Source: Diospyros lotus
Lineage: Eukaryota > Streptophyta > Magnoliopsida > Ericales > Ebenaceae
Length of the DNA: 64,000 nt
Assembly (NCBI RefSeq): GCF_014633365.1
Contig: NC_068349.1
Coordinates: 26,798,753-26,862,752, forward strand
Reading direction: 5' to 3'
A program made the translations under genes and the position numbers. The notes below the pieces were generated by a model, which worked only from the letters and a program-made list of their open reading frames with translations, was not told where the DNA came from and did no database searches. Below are positions 37,396-49,688 of this stretch, piece by piece (the stretch's first letter is position 1; each line of letters starts with the position of its first letter).

Positions 37396-38139
37396 ACTTT
37401 TAAACCCAGAGACGAACAGAGACTCTGTTCTCACTACAAGAATTTTTGCTTCTTGTGATAAATTAATTTCTTACAATAACTATAAAAATTGTCACAACAT
37501 ACTTATTGGGACGAAATTAGTTTATCACATATTAGTCACAACAAGCTTGTCTTAATAAGTATATTGTGACAAAATCGAATTTTGTCACAATATCATCAGT
37601 TTTATTGTGACAAAGAGTATTTTGTCACTTAAATTAGTTTGTTATGAAAAATTATTTTGTTATAAAATAAAATATTTTTGTCACAATAGATACTATTTAG
37701 TCACAATAAATCTAAACTTTAAATACAAATCATATGTTTTATCGTGACAAAATATATCTTGTGAGAAAAAATATTTTGTCACAATTTATACAGTGACAAC
37801 TTATTTAGCATAATTTTTAATGTGACAAAATAAATTTTGTCACTTGTTAGCTAATTTGAGAATAAATTTTTGTTACACATTTTATGATAATAAATAATTT
37901 TGTCAATCATTTAATTTTCTACCAAATATTTTTTTGATAATATAAAAATCGTGATAAAACAATTTTTTTAAAATTATTCAATAATGATAAAATATTTTTG
38001 TCAATATCCCAATAGTGACAAAAATATTTGTATTAATAATTTATACAAGTGACAAATTTTTTTAGTAAGAAAATATTAAATGAAATTATTTTTTTACAAA
38101 ATCATAAAAAGTAACAAAAATATTTTTTGTGAAAATTAA

Positions 38140-40800
38140 AATATTTTTTAATAATCTAATATTGCTTGATATTTTTAAGAATTGTGCACCAATAATAATT
38201 AGTAACAAAGCAATCCAAACAAGGAAAGAGAAAATGACAACTCAAATAGGAACAACATAACTTATTGAACAATATAATGATATTGAACAATCTAAACTAA
38301 AACAAATATGTTGTTTCTCCTTTCATAAGCTAAAACTCACATAAACTAAATTAACTAAACAAAATTTAAAATAAAAGAAAATTATTTTATTTAACAAATG
38401 AACTCAATAACAAATCTCTTGAAGAGAGTCATGCAACCACTAAACTAGAAAGTCCACTCAAAGACATCAATTGTCAAGCTCTCTTTTCTAAGGCATGCCT
38501 ACAATTCAAACAAAAGAAACAATTAGAACAAACAAATTGTGCAAACATATAATGGGATTATAGTCAAATCTTTGCAATGCATATTATTTAATGTATGTGC
38601 TTCCTCTGCGCTTCTTATGTGATACCATTTGGGAGTTCATATAGATAATCAAATATAGTAATTTGTTGCTAAAAATTTAATCAAAAAGGCTACATATTAT
38701 GAGATCCATTCACAAAGAATACAATGATAATAATAACAATTAAAGACAAGTTCTAAATAATAGAAACATAGAGACAAGAAATAGAGCCAAATCATCCAAA
38801 TGGAAAACATTTAGGAACACAAAATCACCATTCACCCAGTGGCTCTATCATTAACTGTGGCATCAACATGGAACGATAAAGCTTTTGACTTTTGAGCCAA
38901 CTTCTCCTAATAATAAATGCATCTCTATTCAACAAAAACTAAAGCTCAAGTACTGGTGCTGTCTAGTGTGCTGGATCATCTAAAAATATATATACGTATA
39001 TATATATATATGGATCAATCATAAAACTACTAGCATAATTACTAATCATGAGCTAATGAGCCGACACTAGTAGGAAAACCAGAGACCAAAAGATAGGGGT
39101 ATAACAGAAAACCCTGTTGTGTTTTATTGTTTAGTAATGGGTAGAACTGTCTCTACCACAAAAAAGTTGGCCAAGGAGAAGCTTTGGTGAACATCAATGT
39201 GAAAGTTGTTCTACATTTCACAAGTTCAAGGCACCCAATAGGGCAATAATAGTAAGCTTGCTGCAAATGCACTTACAAGGTGTAAATACCATTGTAAATA
39301 ACTTGCAGCTACCAAGTTATTAATACAGTACCAGACATAGCTATTAAATTGTTTCCAGTTAGAAATCAAAAAGATTATTTAACAATAAAAAATTTCATCC
39401 AGGAAAATAAGTTCTAAGACAAGGTAAAAGCCTGTAGTTGAACTATGGTTAGTAATTCTCATGGTGGCATGATCAGGGTAGGACTTCAGGACAAGTGTGC
39501 CTAAAAGGTTCATCAATGATTGAATTCCAACCTTTACCTATCTTCTGCATTATTTGAGATAATTGTCTCCGAACATCTCAGACAAACTTCATTCCTCGCA
39601 CCTGCAATTGGTATGCACAATATCAGAGTAAGTTCCACTCAATCGCTAAAGAAAAATGAAAGACTAAATGTAGAGTCACATTTTTATTTGGCTCTGCACT
39701 CTGTAAGGGTAGCGCAGATGCACATTTTTATTTGGATTTCCTTTGATTTTTTGCATGAGTAACAAAAACTATTCCCTAGGCCAGATTTGAAATAAGGAGG
39801 TGTTGGACTTGTCAAGTGAGTTCATGCTTCTCCAAACCTATGGTTGGCCTAGAACTCATGCAAACCTTTTGGTTAAGATACCAAAAGAGTGTAATATTTT
39901 TCCATAGCCTTCATAAATATGAAGCGTGTTACAAGTTTAAAAAGTAAAATTAAAAATCTACTAATAAGATAAATGCATGCAAATATATACCAACAAATTC
40001 CTTTTTCCTTAGACATTTCATCAAGTAACTCTAGGATTCAAGGCGTCTAACTCATTTGCAAATAGAGACCTATGGAAAATATAAGCGACAAATTTGTTCA
40101 TACTTTTCTAATATGAAGAATGTAAAATTAATTACTTATTTACTTGACAACAAAATATGATAAAATGTCTATTACTATTTGTATCCCATTTGATCAAATG
40201 AAATAGTTTACTAAATAATTAAGCTATGGCATAAATCTTTTTTGTTTTTAGTTATGGTTAGTTTGTATGTTTCATCTTTGAATTAAATATTAAACTGCAA
40301 ATATATATACTTCTTTCATATCCCTTTCATGTCATTTTAAATACTTTTTGATAATCACAATGCCAACATATTGTTGTGTTGCTTCATAGCTTATAAGATG
40401 AAGTGATTTTTGCAAATCAACAATTGATACAAGTAATATTAGAGCATAACTTTTTATACCCACTCCTTCCCTCAAATAACTCACGGAAACAAGTGATGGC
40501 CGCAACAAAGCAAATTTTTCCAGCTTTTCTTGAACTAAAGCAAATTTTGGACTTCTTATTCTTAATCTATTCTATTTTTCATTTACTGCAATGATCTTAC
40601 ATGGATTAAATTTCTAGTTCCAGTGAATACTAAGATTGAAAATAAGTATCAGTCAGTAACAAGTGATGGCCGCAACAAATTTCTGTGCCAGAAAATGTTT
40701 AACTTTGAAAGTAAATAAAATAGGTATGGGAAGTCAAAAAAAGTGTGTGGGTGTCTGTGTAACAAGTTAATAGATACACTTTATAAAAAAAACATAAAAA
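38140..40800. other. Interior of CACTA 2, unassigned
   Basis: No long ORF. Pieces look like degraded exons with splice-like borders on minus, for example 39603-39536 between GCAG and GTAAAG, but I cannot name them. AACAAGTGATGGCCGCAACA occurs twice (near 40490 and 40656). A (TA)n run lies at 38990-39012. Confidence 0.4.
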
Positions 40801-40811
40801 TAGAGCACTAC

Positions 40812-40901
40812 CTTCTATCATTTTTTATCAGGAAATGACATCCCATACACTCTTTGTAAACTTTCATGATCTTTATTTCCCCTCCGATATACTAATGAAG
40901 C
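40812..40901 (-). pseudogene. Captured exon similar to threonyl-tRNA synthetase
   Basis: A 90-bp minus-strand exon with a CTTCAG acceptor and a GAAG|GTAGTG donor. It encodes YRRGNKDHESLQRVYGMSF followed by PDKK and two stops. This matches the ThrRS stretch usually written as YWRGxxxxxSLQRVYGISxPDKKxL, between the editing and catalytic parts of the enzyme that charges tRNA-Thr. Tyr-Trp-Arg has become Tyr-Arg-Arg. No other ThrRS exon was identified around it. It sits inside a CACTA element, so it is most likely captured host sequence. Family call is from memory of the motif. Confidence 0.55.
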
Positions 40902-41189
40902 CTGAAGATTAGATACATAGATAACAGAGATAAAATGCTTACAGATAAAAGAGAACATGAACAGAAACCGAATAATAATAATTTCCAGTAGAAGAATCTC
41001 AAAAATTGTTTTCACAGATAAAAGAGAAGGGAGGCACCTGAATCTACCATTCTAATGGATCTACCTGTTGGCTTTTGAGATGGACATCTGGGTGAGGATT
41101 TGAACAACCGAACCACAAATCAAAATTCCGTGTTGAGCAAAGAAATGAAACCCTAAGAGAAAAATACCACTTTTATGGTCACCCAGATT

Positions 41190-41260
41190 ACCGTCTCTGG
41201 TACGTAGAGCACCGCCGTCATCTGCGGTAGTTTGGGAGCAATCATCGAAGAGAGGCAGGA
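41190..41260 (-). pseudogene. Possible captured first exon
   Basis: On minus, a CT-rich leader (41262-41330) precedes an ATG that opens MIAPKLPQMTAVLYVPET, followed by a possible donor (GAGACG|GTAATC). It looks like the 5' end of a host gene, which I do not recognise. It may or may not belong with the exon at 40812. Confidence 0.3.
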
Positions 41261-41429
41261 TTGAGAGAGAGGGTGAGACACAGACGGCAGGGGCGGGAGG
41301 GGGAGAGAGAGAAAGTGAGAGGGTGAGAGTTTGGGTTTGGGATTTGGGGGGGGGGGGGATTTGAGAATTGGAGAAAGGGGGGGATTTGGCTAGGGAAAGA
41401 AGCGAGGGAGATTCCTGCCTCTTTAATTC

Positions 41430-42389
41430 ACTTTTTTTTAATATTTAATAATTAAATAAAAAATAATATAATTTGAGATTATGATAATTATTAAATAAAT
41501 TAAATAATAATTTATTGTAATAAATATATTTATTAAAAAAGTAAATATGAAATAATTAAAAGAGACATTAAGAGTGCAAAAAATAAATTAAAATAAGAGA
41601 ATTGTTCTACTATGATTAAAAATATATATAAAATAAATATAAATATAAATAATTAAAGGAGACATTAGACATGATTAAAAGTAGCATTTTCCAATTTCAA
41701 TTGACCATATTTCAAGTTGCAATTTGCAGAACCAATGATGTGCTTGCTGCAGCGTCTTTGACTCCTTTTGATAAAGCCTATCCCTACAAACACAATCACA
41801 TGTTTAGTAGCCCTCTTTTAGTTAATCTATTTATTAAAAAAAAATAAATATATATTTAGATATTTTTTTATTGATTCATTGTTCCTAATAATTTTTTTGT
41901 AATAATATATATTTAGATAAATTATTTTTTTATTTTTCTTTTTTTCTCTTCTTCAGCACCCACGCTAGCCTTCTCTCGAGCCTTCGCCCTAGTCGTTGTT
42001 GCTGCTCATACTTGCTCAAGCTGTAGTGTTACCTTCACCAGTCGTCGCCCATCATTGTCTTCAGATCTGTCTCTCTGTTGTCATTGCCTTCAGATTGTAG
42101 CTTCTATTACCACCGCCTAGATCCGGCATCGCCTTCCATATCCACCGACACCGCCTTCCAGATCTGCATCACTTTCCAAATCTACCGATCACCGCGGACC
42201 TTCTTGATCTTTCATATTTTTATCATACTCTCGATCTTATAGTTAATTATTATATAACATTTATAGTGTTTATTTATTACCAATTGTGTGGGTAATTGTT
42301 TAAAAATTTAAATTAAAATTTTAATAATAAAATAAAAAATAATAGAATAAATTAATTAATTAAAAAATAAAAAGAAGAGTTAATATATA
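41430..42389. other. AT-rich right part of CACTA 2 with a GC-richer island
   Basis: Mostly AT-rich, with a repeat related to 34415 at 41685-41765. From 41945 to 42215 the sequence is much richer in C and G, with no open frame I can identify. It may be a further captured fragment. Confidence 0.35.
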
Positions 42390-42683
42390 TTTTTTTATAC
42401 ATTTTCTAAAATTTTGCAAAAGGAAACTTGGGAAATCGAATCCCAATTGATTTGAACAAACTTACAAATGATTCGACAATAATATTGATAAGAATCGCTT
42501 GACGAAATCATGCATGATTTGATATACATACTCACTGCTCGCGCATATATATATATATATATATACATTGACTGTAACATAAATCTAAAACTTAAGCAAA
42601 AAGTTACTGAAACTGATGATCGAATACTAAATATGATCATGTAAGAAGGGTTTACAGGGAGAAGAACTTGTCTTAATGATCTT
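42390..42683 (-). mobile_element. LTR family A copy C, segment 2
   Basis: Matches family A from its CTTGGGAAA-AATCCC region (27615) to GAGAAGAACTTG (27870), including a (TA)n run at 42545-42566. Ends at the ATCTT duplication of the next solo LTR. Confidence 0.75.
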
Positions 42684-45660
42684 TGTAATGCCCCGTCTTC
42701 CCAAAACGAGCATTACCTCGAGATTTCGGGAATATTTTTTTTTTTTTTTCAACATCATACACACAACACAAGTCTCTCAATATACATACCCTCATCATAT
42801 TCATTTCCCGATAATCCCGATTATACCTTCTCAGCATATCAAAATTTAAAAATTAATAGACTAAGACAGGTATTATCAATCACATCAGCGGAAGCAAGAT
42901 CGAAACCTCAATGATATATAACCGACAATTCCTTTTACAATAACCAAATCGATGTTTCACATGAAAATATCAAAATATTACATAATCTCTGAACATCGTA
43001 ATCATAGACAAAAACCTACGAAAACTAAACATGGCAGCTACATCTCGACAACATCTTTTCCCTTGGCGCCACTGCTTTCACCTGGAACGTTTGAATATTT
43101 TAGGGACATAGTCCAAATTAGATGCTGAATCATCTAAGTGAGAGTTCAAAAACATTTTCATGAGGATATGCAAAATCATATATAAAACCGACAAATCCTG
43201 ACATGCCCCAGCCTAAGAGAATCCCCCATAGCACTTAGCCCTAATCGGGGAAAATGCAATATCTCCAAAGGCGACAGGACCACATCGACCCATTGGCAAC
43301 ACAATCCTACTTAAGAGGGAGAACCTCGACATATGAACTCGGGAATCACCCTATTGTCATTGTTAGGCATTACGCTCCTACTCAAAAGCATTCCAAAATT
43401 CAACGCAACCCTACCCCCAAGAGTGTCACATCAGCACTATCCCCGGAATCAATGACACCTCGGTATTAATGCTACTACTCAATGGAACCTGGGGTGGTGT
43501 CCACTCTCAGCCCTGCCACTTGAGTACCGTAGGGTGAAGTCCGTCTCAGCCCCGTCCCAAGTGGGTCGCATAGCATTAATCCTCGACACGCATCCCGAGT
43601 GCTGTCACTCGAGAGCCACATCACAGGATTACAACCCACATCCCACATGGACAACATAACAGCCAATGCCGAAAAATCATAACATGCATAAAATCAACAT
43701 CTCAATGTATGCAATTTACCGTACAAAATCCAAAACAGGTGTAAATAATCATTTGGAAAACCATCAATAACCTTAGCCATGGGGATGAACACTCACATTA
43801 ACCCATGCCACGAACAATTTTTTCGATAAAACCACTCACCTCAAATGTATTCGGATTGCCTCGATCCTTGTGCACTACCTCGATTCTCATGCCAGGCGTA
43901 CTATAACTCAACCTTGAGCCTCAACGATACCCTAGACATCGTATGCATTCAAAGGGAAATCAATATCTATTTTCTCAATTTTCTCATTATTTTTCTCTCG
44001 ATAATTTCAAGTAAATACCTCTTCAAGCATTTTTTCTAAATTTTTCTTCACAAAAATTCATAAAACAATATTTATAAGCATAAGGAATTTTCTAGAAATT
44101 TTCCAGATTTTTCTCCTATTTTCTCAAATTTCCATAATTACTTTTCCTTGAGAAAATTTATTTCTCATTGATTTCCTTCGAATATACTTCAATAAAAATC
44201 ACCAAAACTCATAAAACAAATTCCTTATCCTTCTAGAATTTTCTCAGAATTTTATAAAAATCCCTCATATTTATTTTCCATTTACCTTTCTCTTTAAAAA
44301 TCCAAAATAATTATCTCCTAAAGAAATTTCCAGGATAAAAATTCAGCAAAATAAAGTATTCATTTTCCTTTAATTTCTGAATATTTTTCCAGAATTTTAT
44401 TTCTTTTAATTCTATATTTTCTCAAATTTTCTATATTTTCAATATTTAAAAAATACAGAAAATACCTCCGATCATCTTCTCCGGCGATGGCACACCGGAA
44501 AATCGAAGTGATGACACTAGTCTGCTCCTCTCCCTTAGTCGATCCCAATGGTACCCATCTTGGTCGGAAAAACCCATCGGAAGCCTTCCGATTTGGCCGA
44601 AAACAGTCCGCCGAAGCTACCCGCCACCGAACTCCGGCGAATCAAATTGGCATTCGATTCGAACTCCAATTGACACGAAACTTTCTAGATTTGCTACTCA
44701 TAGCCTTGCGACCAAAATCCCCTTAATAGATCCTTCGATCGATCACTCTACAACCTGATTTAATACTCACGCAATATGTATATATATGCGAAAACACTCC
44801 CTACACTACTCCAAAAACCCTCAAAATTCCCAGAATTACTCCTCACAACCTGGGGAACAAAATCCCCTTATCTCCGACCTCTGATTCGCTCCCAAAAATG
44901 AGAAATTCGAAGTAAAATTTTTGATGCAAACCTTCACCAAAACTTGGCTATTTATAGCCAAATTCGTCTGTTTTTCAACCAATCAGAGGCCGTTGCTTCG
45001 CCCTTACGTGACCTTGGCCATGCCCTGTCAAAGAACAGCTGCAAATCTCTGGATTTTTCGGCCACAAATCGAGCCAGATCTGCCATTTCTGAGCAAATTT
45101 TTCAAAAATTATAGTTTGGCCCTCTTGAAATTTTCTTTTGCATTTTGGTCCTTATCCTCAAGCCCCTGATCTTCCTAGCACCATCACTAAAACCCTCAAG
45201 ATTACTACTTCTCATTTCTCCTTGGAAACTTCTGAAAAATTACCGTTTTGACCTCTCTCGGGCAAATTTAAAAAATTACACTTAGGCCCGATTGATTGTT
45301 TTGACCCTAAATCCACTTGATTCAACTCGAAATCACTTAAGAATTGTTCTATACATAAAATATTAGTCCTAGACACACTCTGTTGACTTTTTGGACATCG
45401 TCTATAACAATTCAGTATTACGACCTAATCGGTAACTGTATTTTTGTTGTACCGAAAACTGTTCCCGATCCAATTTCTTTCATCACCAAAAATCATAACT
45501 TATTTTACTTGATGACGCTATACCATTTTTGTTAATCATCTAGGGTCCGAGATACTCCCTTCGGTCGATTCGACAATTTATTTTACTTTCAAACCCATTT
45601 TTCGGTATTTTAAATTCATCTAAATTACGCAGTGACCTCACACATATATGGGGTATTATA
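42684..45660 (-). mobile_element. Solo LTR, TGTAATGCCCC family D, copy 1
   Basis: Termini TGTAATGCCCCGTC and GGGGTATTATA (final CA decayed to TA), with perfect duplications ATCTT (42679-42683, 45661-45665). It is collinear in many blocks with 49689-52843, for example CACCTGGAACGTTTGAATAT. A minus-strand TATA box lies in GGCTATAAATAGCC near 44950. Lineage (Del/Tekay-like) is inferred. Confidence 0.85.
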
Positions 45661-45665
45661 ATCTT

Positions 45666-46140
45666 CTTGATCGGATTGAACGATTTGCAAAGCTTCTCCT
45701 ATGCAACACATTGCTAATTTTCTTGAGCTCTCTCTCTGATCTTCGTTTATGCTGCATGAAAAGAAAATAAGGCTTATGATCTATATATAATGGCATAGGA
45801 AGCCCTAGAAGCCATCTCTCAATCTCCCACCTGAACTTGGAGACTCTTAAAACCCATACTAGGAGACTCTTAAACCCAAAGCTTTCATACGCATGGATTC
45901 CCATTCTCAATATAACTTTAATTAAATAATTAAATTCTAATCATAATTTGCTAAATGACCCTCATGTTCTAGCATTTAATTTTCACAATAAATAACTAGA
46001 ATTAAATGCTTTTTTAATACTATTCTCACTATTAAAAATCTAAATTGCTACATTAAATAATTAAATGTCAAATTCTTTTAATTAATTACTTCAATAATTA
46101 ATTAACTAATTTTAAATAAATACTAGACTCTCATGTCCAA
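45666..46140 (-). mobile_element. LTR family A copy C, segment 3
   Basis: Continues from 42683 and follows family A through GGAAGCCCTA, ACGCATGGATTC and the AT-rich end. The terminus near 46140 does not show the expected ATTACA. Confidence 0.65.
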
Positions 46141-46354
46141 CAATTAATAATTAATAATTTTTGCAACTTGAAATATAGTCCAACAAACAAAAGGCAAATT
46201 GAAATTGAAAAATTCTACTTTTCTGCTACCAAAATATTTTTTAATAACTTTTACATATTCAATCTATCTATTCTTTTTTCTTACGGCCATTGTTTTCCCT
46301 CCCTCCCTCTCTCCTTGTTTTCGCTCTCTCTCACGTGACTCTCTCCCCCTCTCT
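46141..46354. other. Unassigned AT-rich spacer
   Basis: Nothing recognised; contains a CT-rich run at 46290-46350. Confidence 0.4.
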
Positions 46355-46610
46355 CCATTTCATTAATTAAACATATTTATTTAATTAAGTGTTTAAATTA
46401 TAAATGTATTTATAATATATTTTTTGTTAATAATATCAATTTTTTGTAACTTAATGAAATAACTTAATTTAGTTATAAAAATGAAGATTGATCAAATAAT
46501 TTAATTTAGTAAGTTACAAAAATTTAATATCACTAACAAAAAATATACTACAAATACATTTATAATTTAAACACCAAATTAATTAGATGTATTTAATTAA
46601 TAAGTCAAGA
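46355..46610. mobile_element. Foldback MITE with about 95-bp arms
   Basis: The left arm (GTGTTTAAATTATAAATGTA ... TTTTTTGTAACTTA) and the right arm (TAAGTTACAAAAA ... TACATTTATAATTTAAACAC) are near-perfect complements around a loop of about 55 bp (46458-46512). Non-coding. Confidence 0.85.
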
Positions 46611-47399
46611 GAGATGAGAGAGGTTTCCTGAGAGGTAGCCGAGAGTTTAATATATATTTAATAATATTATTTATAATATATATTATTTATTTATATATTT
46701 ATAAAAATATGAATAAATTTATTAATATATTTATAATACAAATTATTCTAGAACTTTTAATTAGATCTGTTCGTGAATTCTAATGGAGTCAACTTGTGAG
46801 TTAGTGAGTCAAACTTTTTTAAATTAAAGTTTAATTCATTTATAAATTGAACTTTAAAATTAGATTTCACTTCTACTCATTTATCTTAATAAATTAATTT
46901 AAATAATTTTTTATTAAGTTGAATGTCAAATTATTGAGGAATGAGTAATCTCATTTACAATTCTAAACAATAAATGAATAAAAACTATTGAAGATTAAAG
47001 ACGAGAGAAAAAATAATTTTAAAATTTTTAGAAAGTGAAATTGTTCTTTTATATGGATTTTTTTAAAATAAATTATGATATTTTTGATCTTTTTTCCACT
47101 GAATCAATATCACGAGGAAGGGACGAAGTTAAATTTAAAATTTCTTTAACTTTTAACAAATCTCATTTCTTTAATATTTTATCTTTTGATTTAAGAGTTT
47201 AGATGTATGCGCATATGATTTATAAGTAATTGATAATTTTATAATTAATATTTATATTTGTAGATAAAAATTATTAAATTTATATTGCATGTAATTTCTC
47301 CCTATGATTAGAAGGATAAGTCTTTATCACTTTGCAGTGTCTTGGACTTTTGACATTTTTTAAAAAGAGAAAAAATTAATCTTTTACTATAGAGTCGAG
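46611..47399. other. AT-rich sequence, no gene seen
   Basis: Possibly the U3 side of the following gypsy LTR, but no TG terminus or TATA is convincing. Confidence 0.3.
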
Positions 47400-47637
47400 T
47401 ATTGTCTTTGATAATTATAATGTTCTTTAAATAAAAAATTAATCTTTCTCATTCATCAGACTCTCCTGTTTATCAGACTCACTCGGTCATCATACTTTCT
47501 CGGTCACCAAGACTCCCAGCGCATTGGTGACAAGACTCTTAGCATGTTGGTGACGAGGCCTGAACGAGAATCCTGTGATCAACCACACACCCTGTATTCT
47601 CCCATGATTAAAAATAGATTATTATATTTTGGCAACA
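47400..47637 (+). mobile_element. 5' LTR end of the Tat-type gypsy element G1
   Basis: Ends ATTATATTTTGGCAACA, like the LTRs ending at 59238 and 63005, and is followed at once by a primer-binding-like sequence. It contains short CTCGGTCAYCAAGACTC repeats. The 5' limit is not determined. Confidence 0.6.
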
Positions 47638-47640
47638 ATA

Positions 47641-47660
47641 ATTGGCGTCGTCTGTATGAA
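47641..47660 (+). promoter_or_regulatory. Primer-binding-site region of G1
   Basis: ATTGGCGTCGTCTGTATGAA, a variant of the TTGGCGCCGTCTGTGGGAA seen after the 5' LTR of many plant gypsy elements, where a host tRNA primes reverse transcription. Confidence 0.65.
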
Positions 47661-47769
47661 ACACGCTCGCCCCCACGGGATTCTTAGCAGCAGGGAGTGC
47701 ACCCACCTCCGCGGGACTCTCATCCACAGGGAGCACCTCCGCCTCTTCCAAACTCTCAGTTATAGGGAG

Positions 47770-49456
47770 ATGACTGCTCTACTTCCCCAAATCAGCAAGT
47801 GGGGTACCAGCCAGCCCCACCTTCACTCAACATCAACTCACAAGCACACCCTATCGATCAAGCTGGGATTTTGCGACAGCCATTGCATATGGTCCCGTGG
47901 GATGAATATGAAGCATTAAGACAATAGCATGTTGAGGGTATGCAGGCACTTCGAGACATGGCGGGGATACTCCAAAGCATGATGCCTGGAGGTACACTGC
48001 CTGATATCTTGAGAAGGTTTATGACAGAGCTTATGCCACCTCATGATTCTCAGCCTGATGTGGGAGCCAATTCATATCAGGAAGCCACTCCCGATTCTCG
48101 TTCTCGGTCATCTCCTTGTCAAGAAGGTAGGCCAAGATCACCACCACCAAGAAAGAATCCTCACACTACGCCCAAAAGAAATGAAAACTCGTGAATGGAA
48201 AATAGGGCTAGGAGCCCACAAAGACGGAGATACCATGAAAATGTGGCCAGTACGCCAACAAGACAAGATAACCAAACAGCAACAAGTATACGGGATGACA
48301 TGAAAAGGGTAGTCGAAGAAGTGCTTGAGCGGAAGAAACTGATCCCTGCCGTAGAGGAACAATAGCGCAGAAAATGTCCTTTTATTGCAGATATACTAGA
48401 AAAGCTGTTGCCCAGAAAATTTAAAATGCCCTAAATCACCCCCTATTCCGACAAGGATGATCCTTATGATCACATTCAAAACTATGAGTCACTGATGATA
48501 TTGCATAGATGGGACGACGACATAATGTGTCGGGCCTTCTCCCTAACACTATCGGGGCATGCTCGAACATGGTTTAACAGTTTACCTGAAACCTCTATTT
48601 CTTCATTTGGGCAGCTTAGAACATAATTTGTTAAGGCTTTTGTGATTAATAGTCAAAGAAAAAAGGACGCCACATACTTTCTCAGTATCTTGCAGGGGAA
48701 TAAAGAAACACTATGTCAGTTTGTGGACAAATTTCATAACGCTACTCTTGAAGTTTTGACATGCCGGTCCAGGTGGCAGTGTCTGCCATGCTTCAAGGGA
48801 CAGACTCGCCTCACTTCAAGAGTCACTTTCCCTGGATCCTCCAACGTCCCTGGTAGACTTGTTCGTCATAGCAAACAGATATATCCTTCACACTGAGATC
48901 GTGAGAAATGTAAGGGGAAATAAAGACAATGAACGAAAGAGAAAGGAACGCGAAGGAAAAGAATATTCTATACGATGATAGGAGAGGGTTAGGAGAGTAG
49001 ATGCACCTAGACCTCAGTTTAATCATTACACCAAGCTTCTACAACCTCGATCAACCATGCTAGTAGGAATAGAGGGGGTAAGTCTCCTCAAGCTGCATTG
49101 AAGAGTTGATAAACCCATGGAAAAAAATCAAAAAGAGTATTGCAAGTACTACCGGACCCGGGGACATTCTGTATCATTGTAGGGAATTAAAAAATAAGAT
49201 TAAAATACTCATTTGGGAAGGACATCTACAAAGATATGTGCGGAATGAAGAAGAAGAAGGTCAGGAACCCCGACGAAGGGAAGACAGGGGCGAGGGGCAT
49301 GAAAGACAAAACCAAAGGCTACAGGAGAGGGGAAGGGATCGCAAACAAGACCTTCCTCTAGATAACAAACCGACCCACCAAGCCATCCATGTTATTTCAG
49401 GCGGTGAAAACCTGGCTGGAGACACTTCACCCTTACAAAAGGCATATGCTCGTTAA
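47770..49456 (+). pseudogene. G1 gag polyprotein (Ty3/gypsy, Tat-type)
   Basis: Encodes the capsid-type Gag. Visible parts are MQALRDMAGILQSMM, DDMKRVVEEVLERKKLIPAV, the retrotrans_gag core (YSDKDDPYDHIQNYESLM, RAFSLTLSGHARTWFNSLPE, FVKAFVINSQRKKDATYFLS, KETLCQFVDKFHNATLEV), and a basic, Arg/Glu-rich tail after 49200. Stops at 47925 (TAG), 48192 (TGA), 48363 (TAG), near 48432 and near 48624 (TAA), plus frameshifts near 48765 and 48830, make it non-functional. It leads directly into the protease region. Confidence 0.88.
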
Positions 49457-49469
49457 GCCTAACAGGTTA

Positions 49470-49688
49470 ATCCAGTGATGGAGGTTAGAGATGACGAGAA
49501 GCCAATTACATTCACTCCTACAGATAGAGGTGATATAATACTCCCGTATGATGATCCAGTTGTAATTTCTGCAGTTGTTGCCAAACATCTCATTAGTAGA
49601 ATCTTGGTGGATAACGGTAGTTCTGTTAACCTGATTTACTAGAACTGCTTTGAACAAATGCATATATCTCATGACCGATTAAGGAAAG
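49470..49688 (+). pseudogene. G1 aspartic protease, N-terminal part
   Basis: Reads PVMEVRDDEKPITFTPTDRG, VVISAVVAKHLISRILVDNG then SSVNLIY. The active-site triplet is D-N-G, common in plant gypsy proteases of this clade. A TAG follows NLIY. Cut at LRK-V by the solo LTR at 49689 and continues at 52849. Confidence 0.85.

Larger units (their letters stand above)
35243..37431 (-). mobile_element. LTR family A copy C, segment 1
   Basis: Starts TGTAACACCCCATTTCTTAG and is collinear with family A. It holds a 248-bp tandem duplication and an ATCCGGAT array. Interrupted at 37432 by CACTA 2; continues at 42390 and again at 45666. Confidence 0.78.
37432..42389. mobile_element. CACTA (En/Spm) element 2, one end missing
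   Basis: The left terminus is CACTACAAGAATTTTTGC. Subterminal GTGACAAAAT/TTTTGTCAC motifs fill 37450-38130. It lies inside LTR copy C, whose sequence resumes near 42390. No transposase is seen; the interior carries host-like exon sequence (see 40812 and 41190). The right end contains a repeat related to that of CACTA 1 (41690), but no complementary CACTA terminus. Confidence 0.7.

Noticed and set aside
39520..39762. 80-residue plus-strand ORF in CACTA 2
   Set aside because: No recognisable domain. The opposite strand shows splice-like borders here, so it is more likely a shadow.
47629..47919. A separate small gene right after the G1 LTR
   Set aside because: It begins in the primer-binding region and overlaps the gag frame; it is leader and frame-shifted gag.
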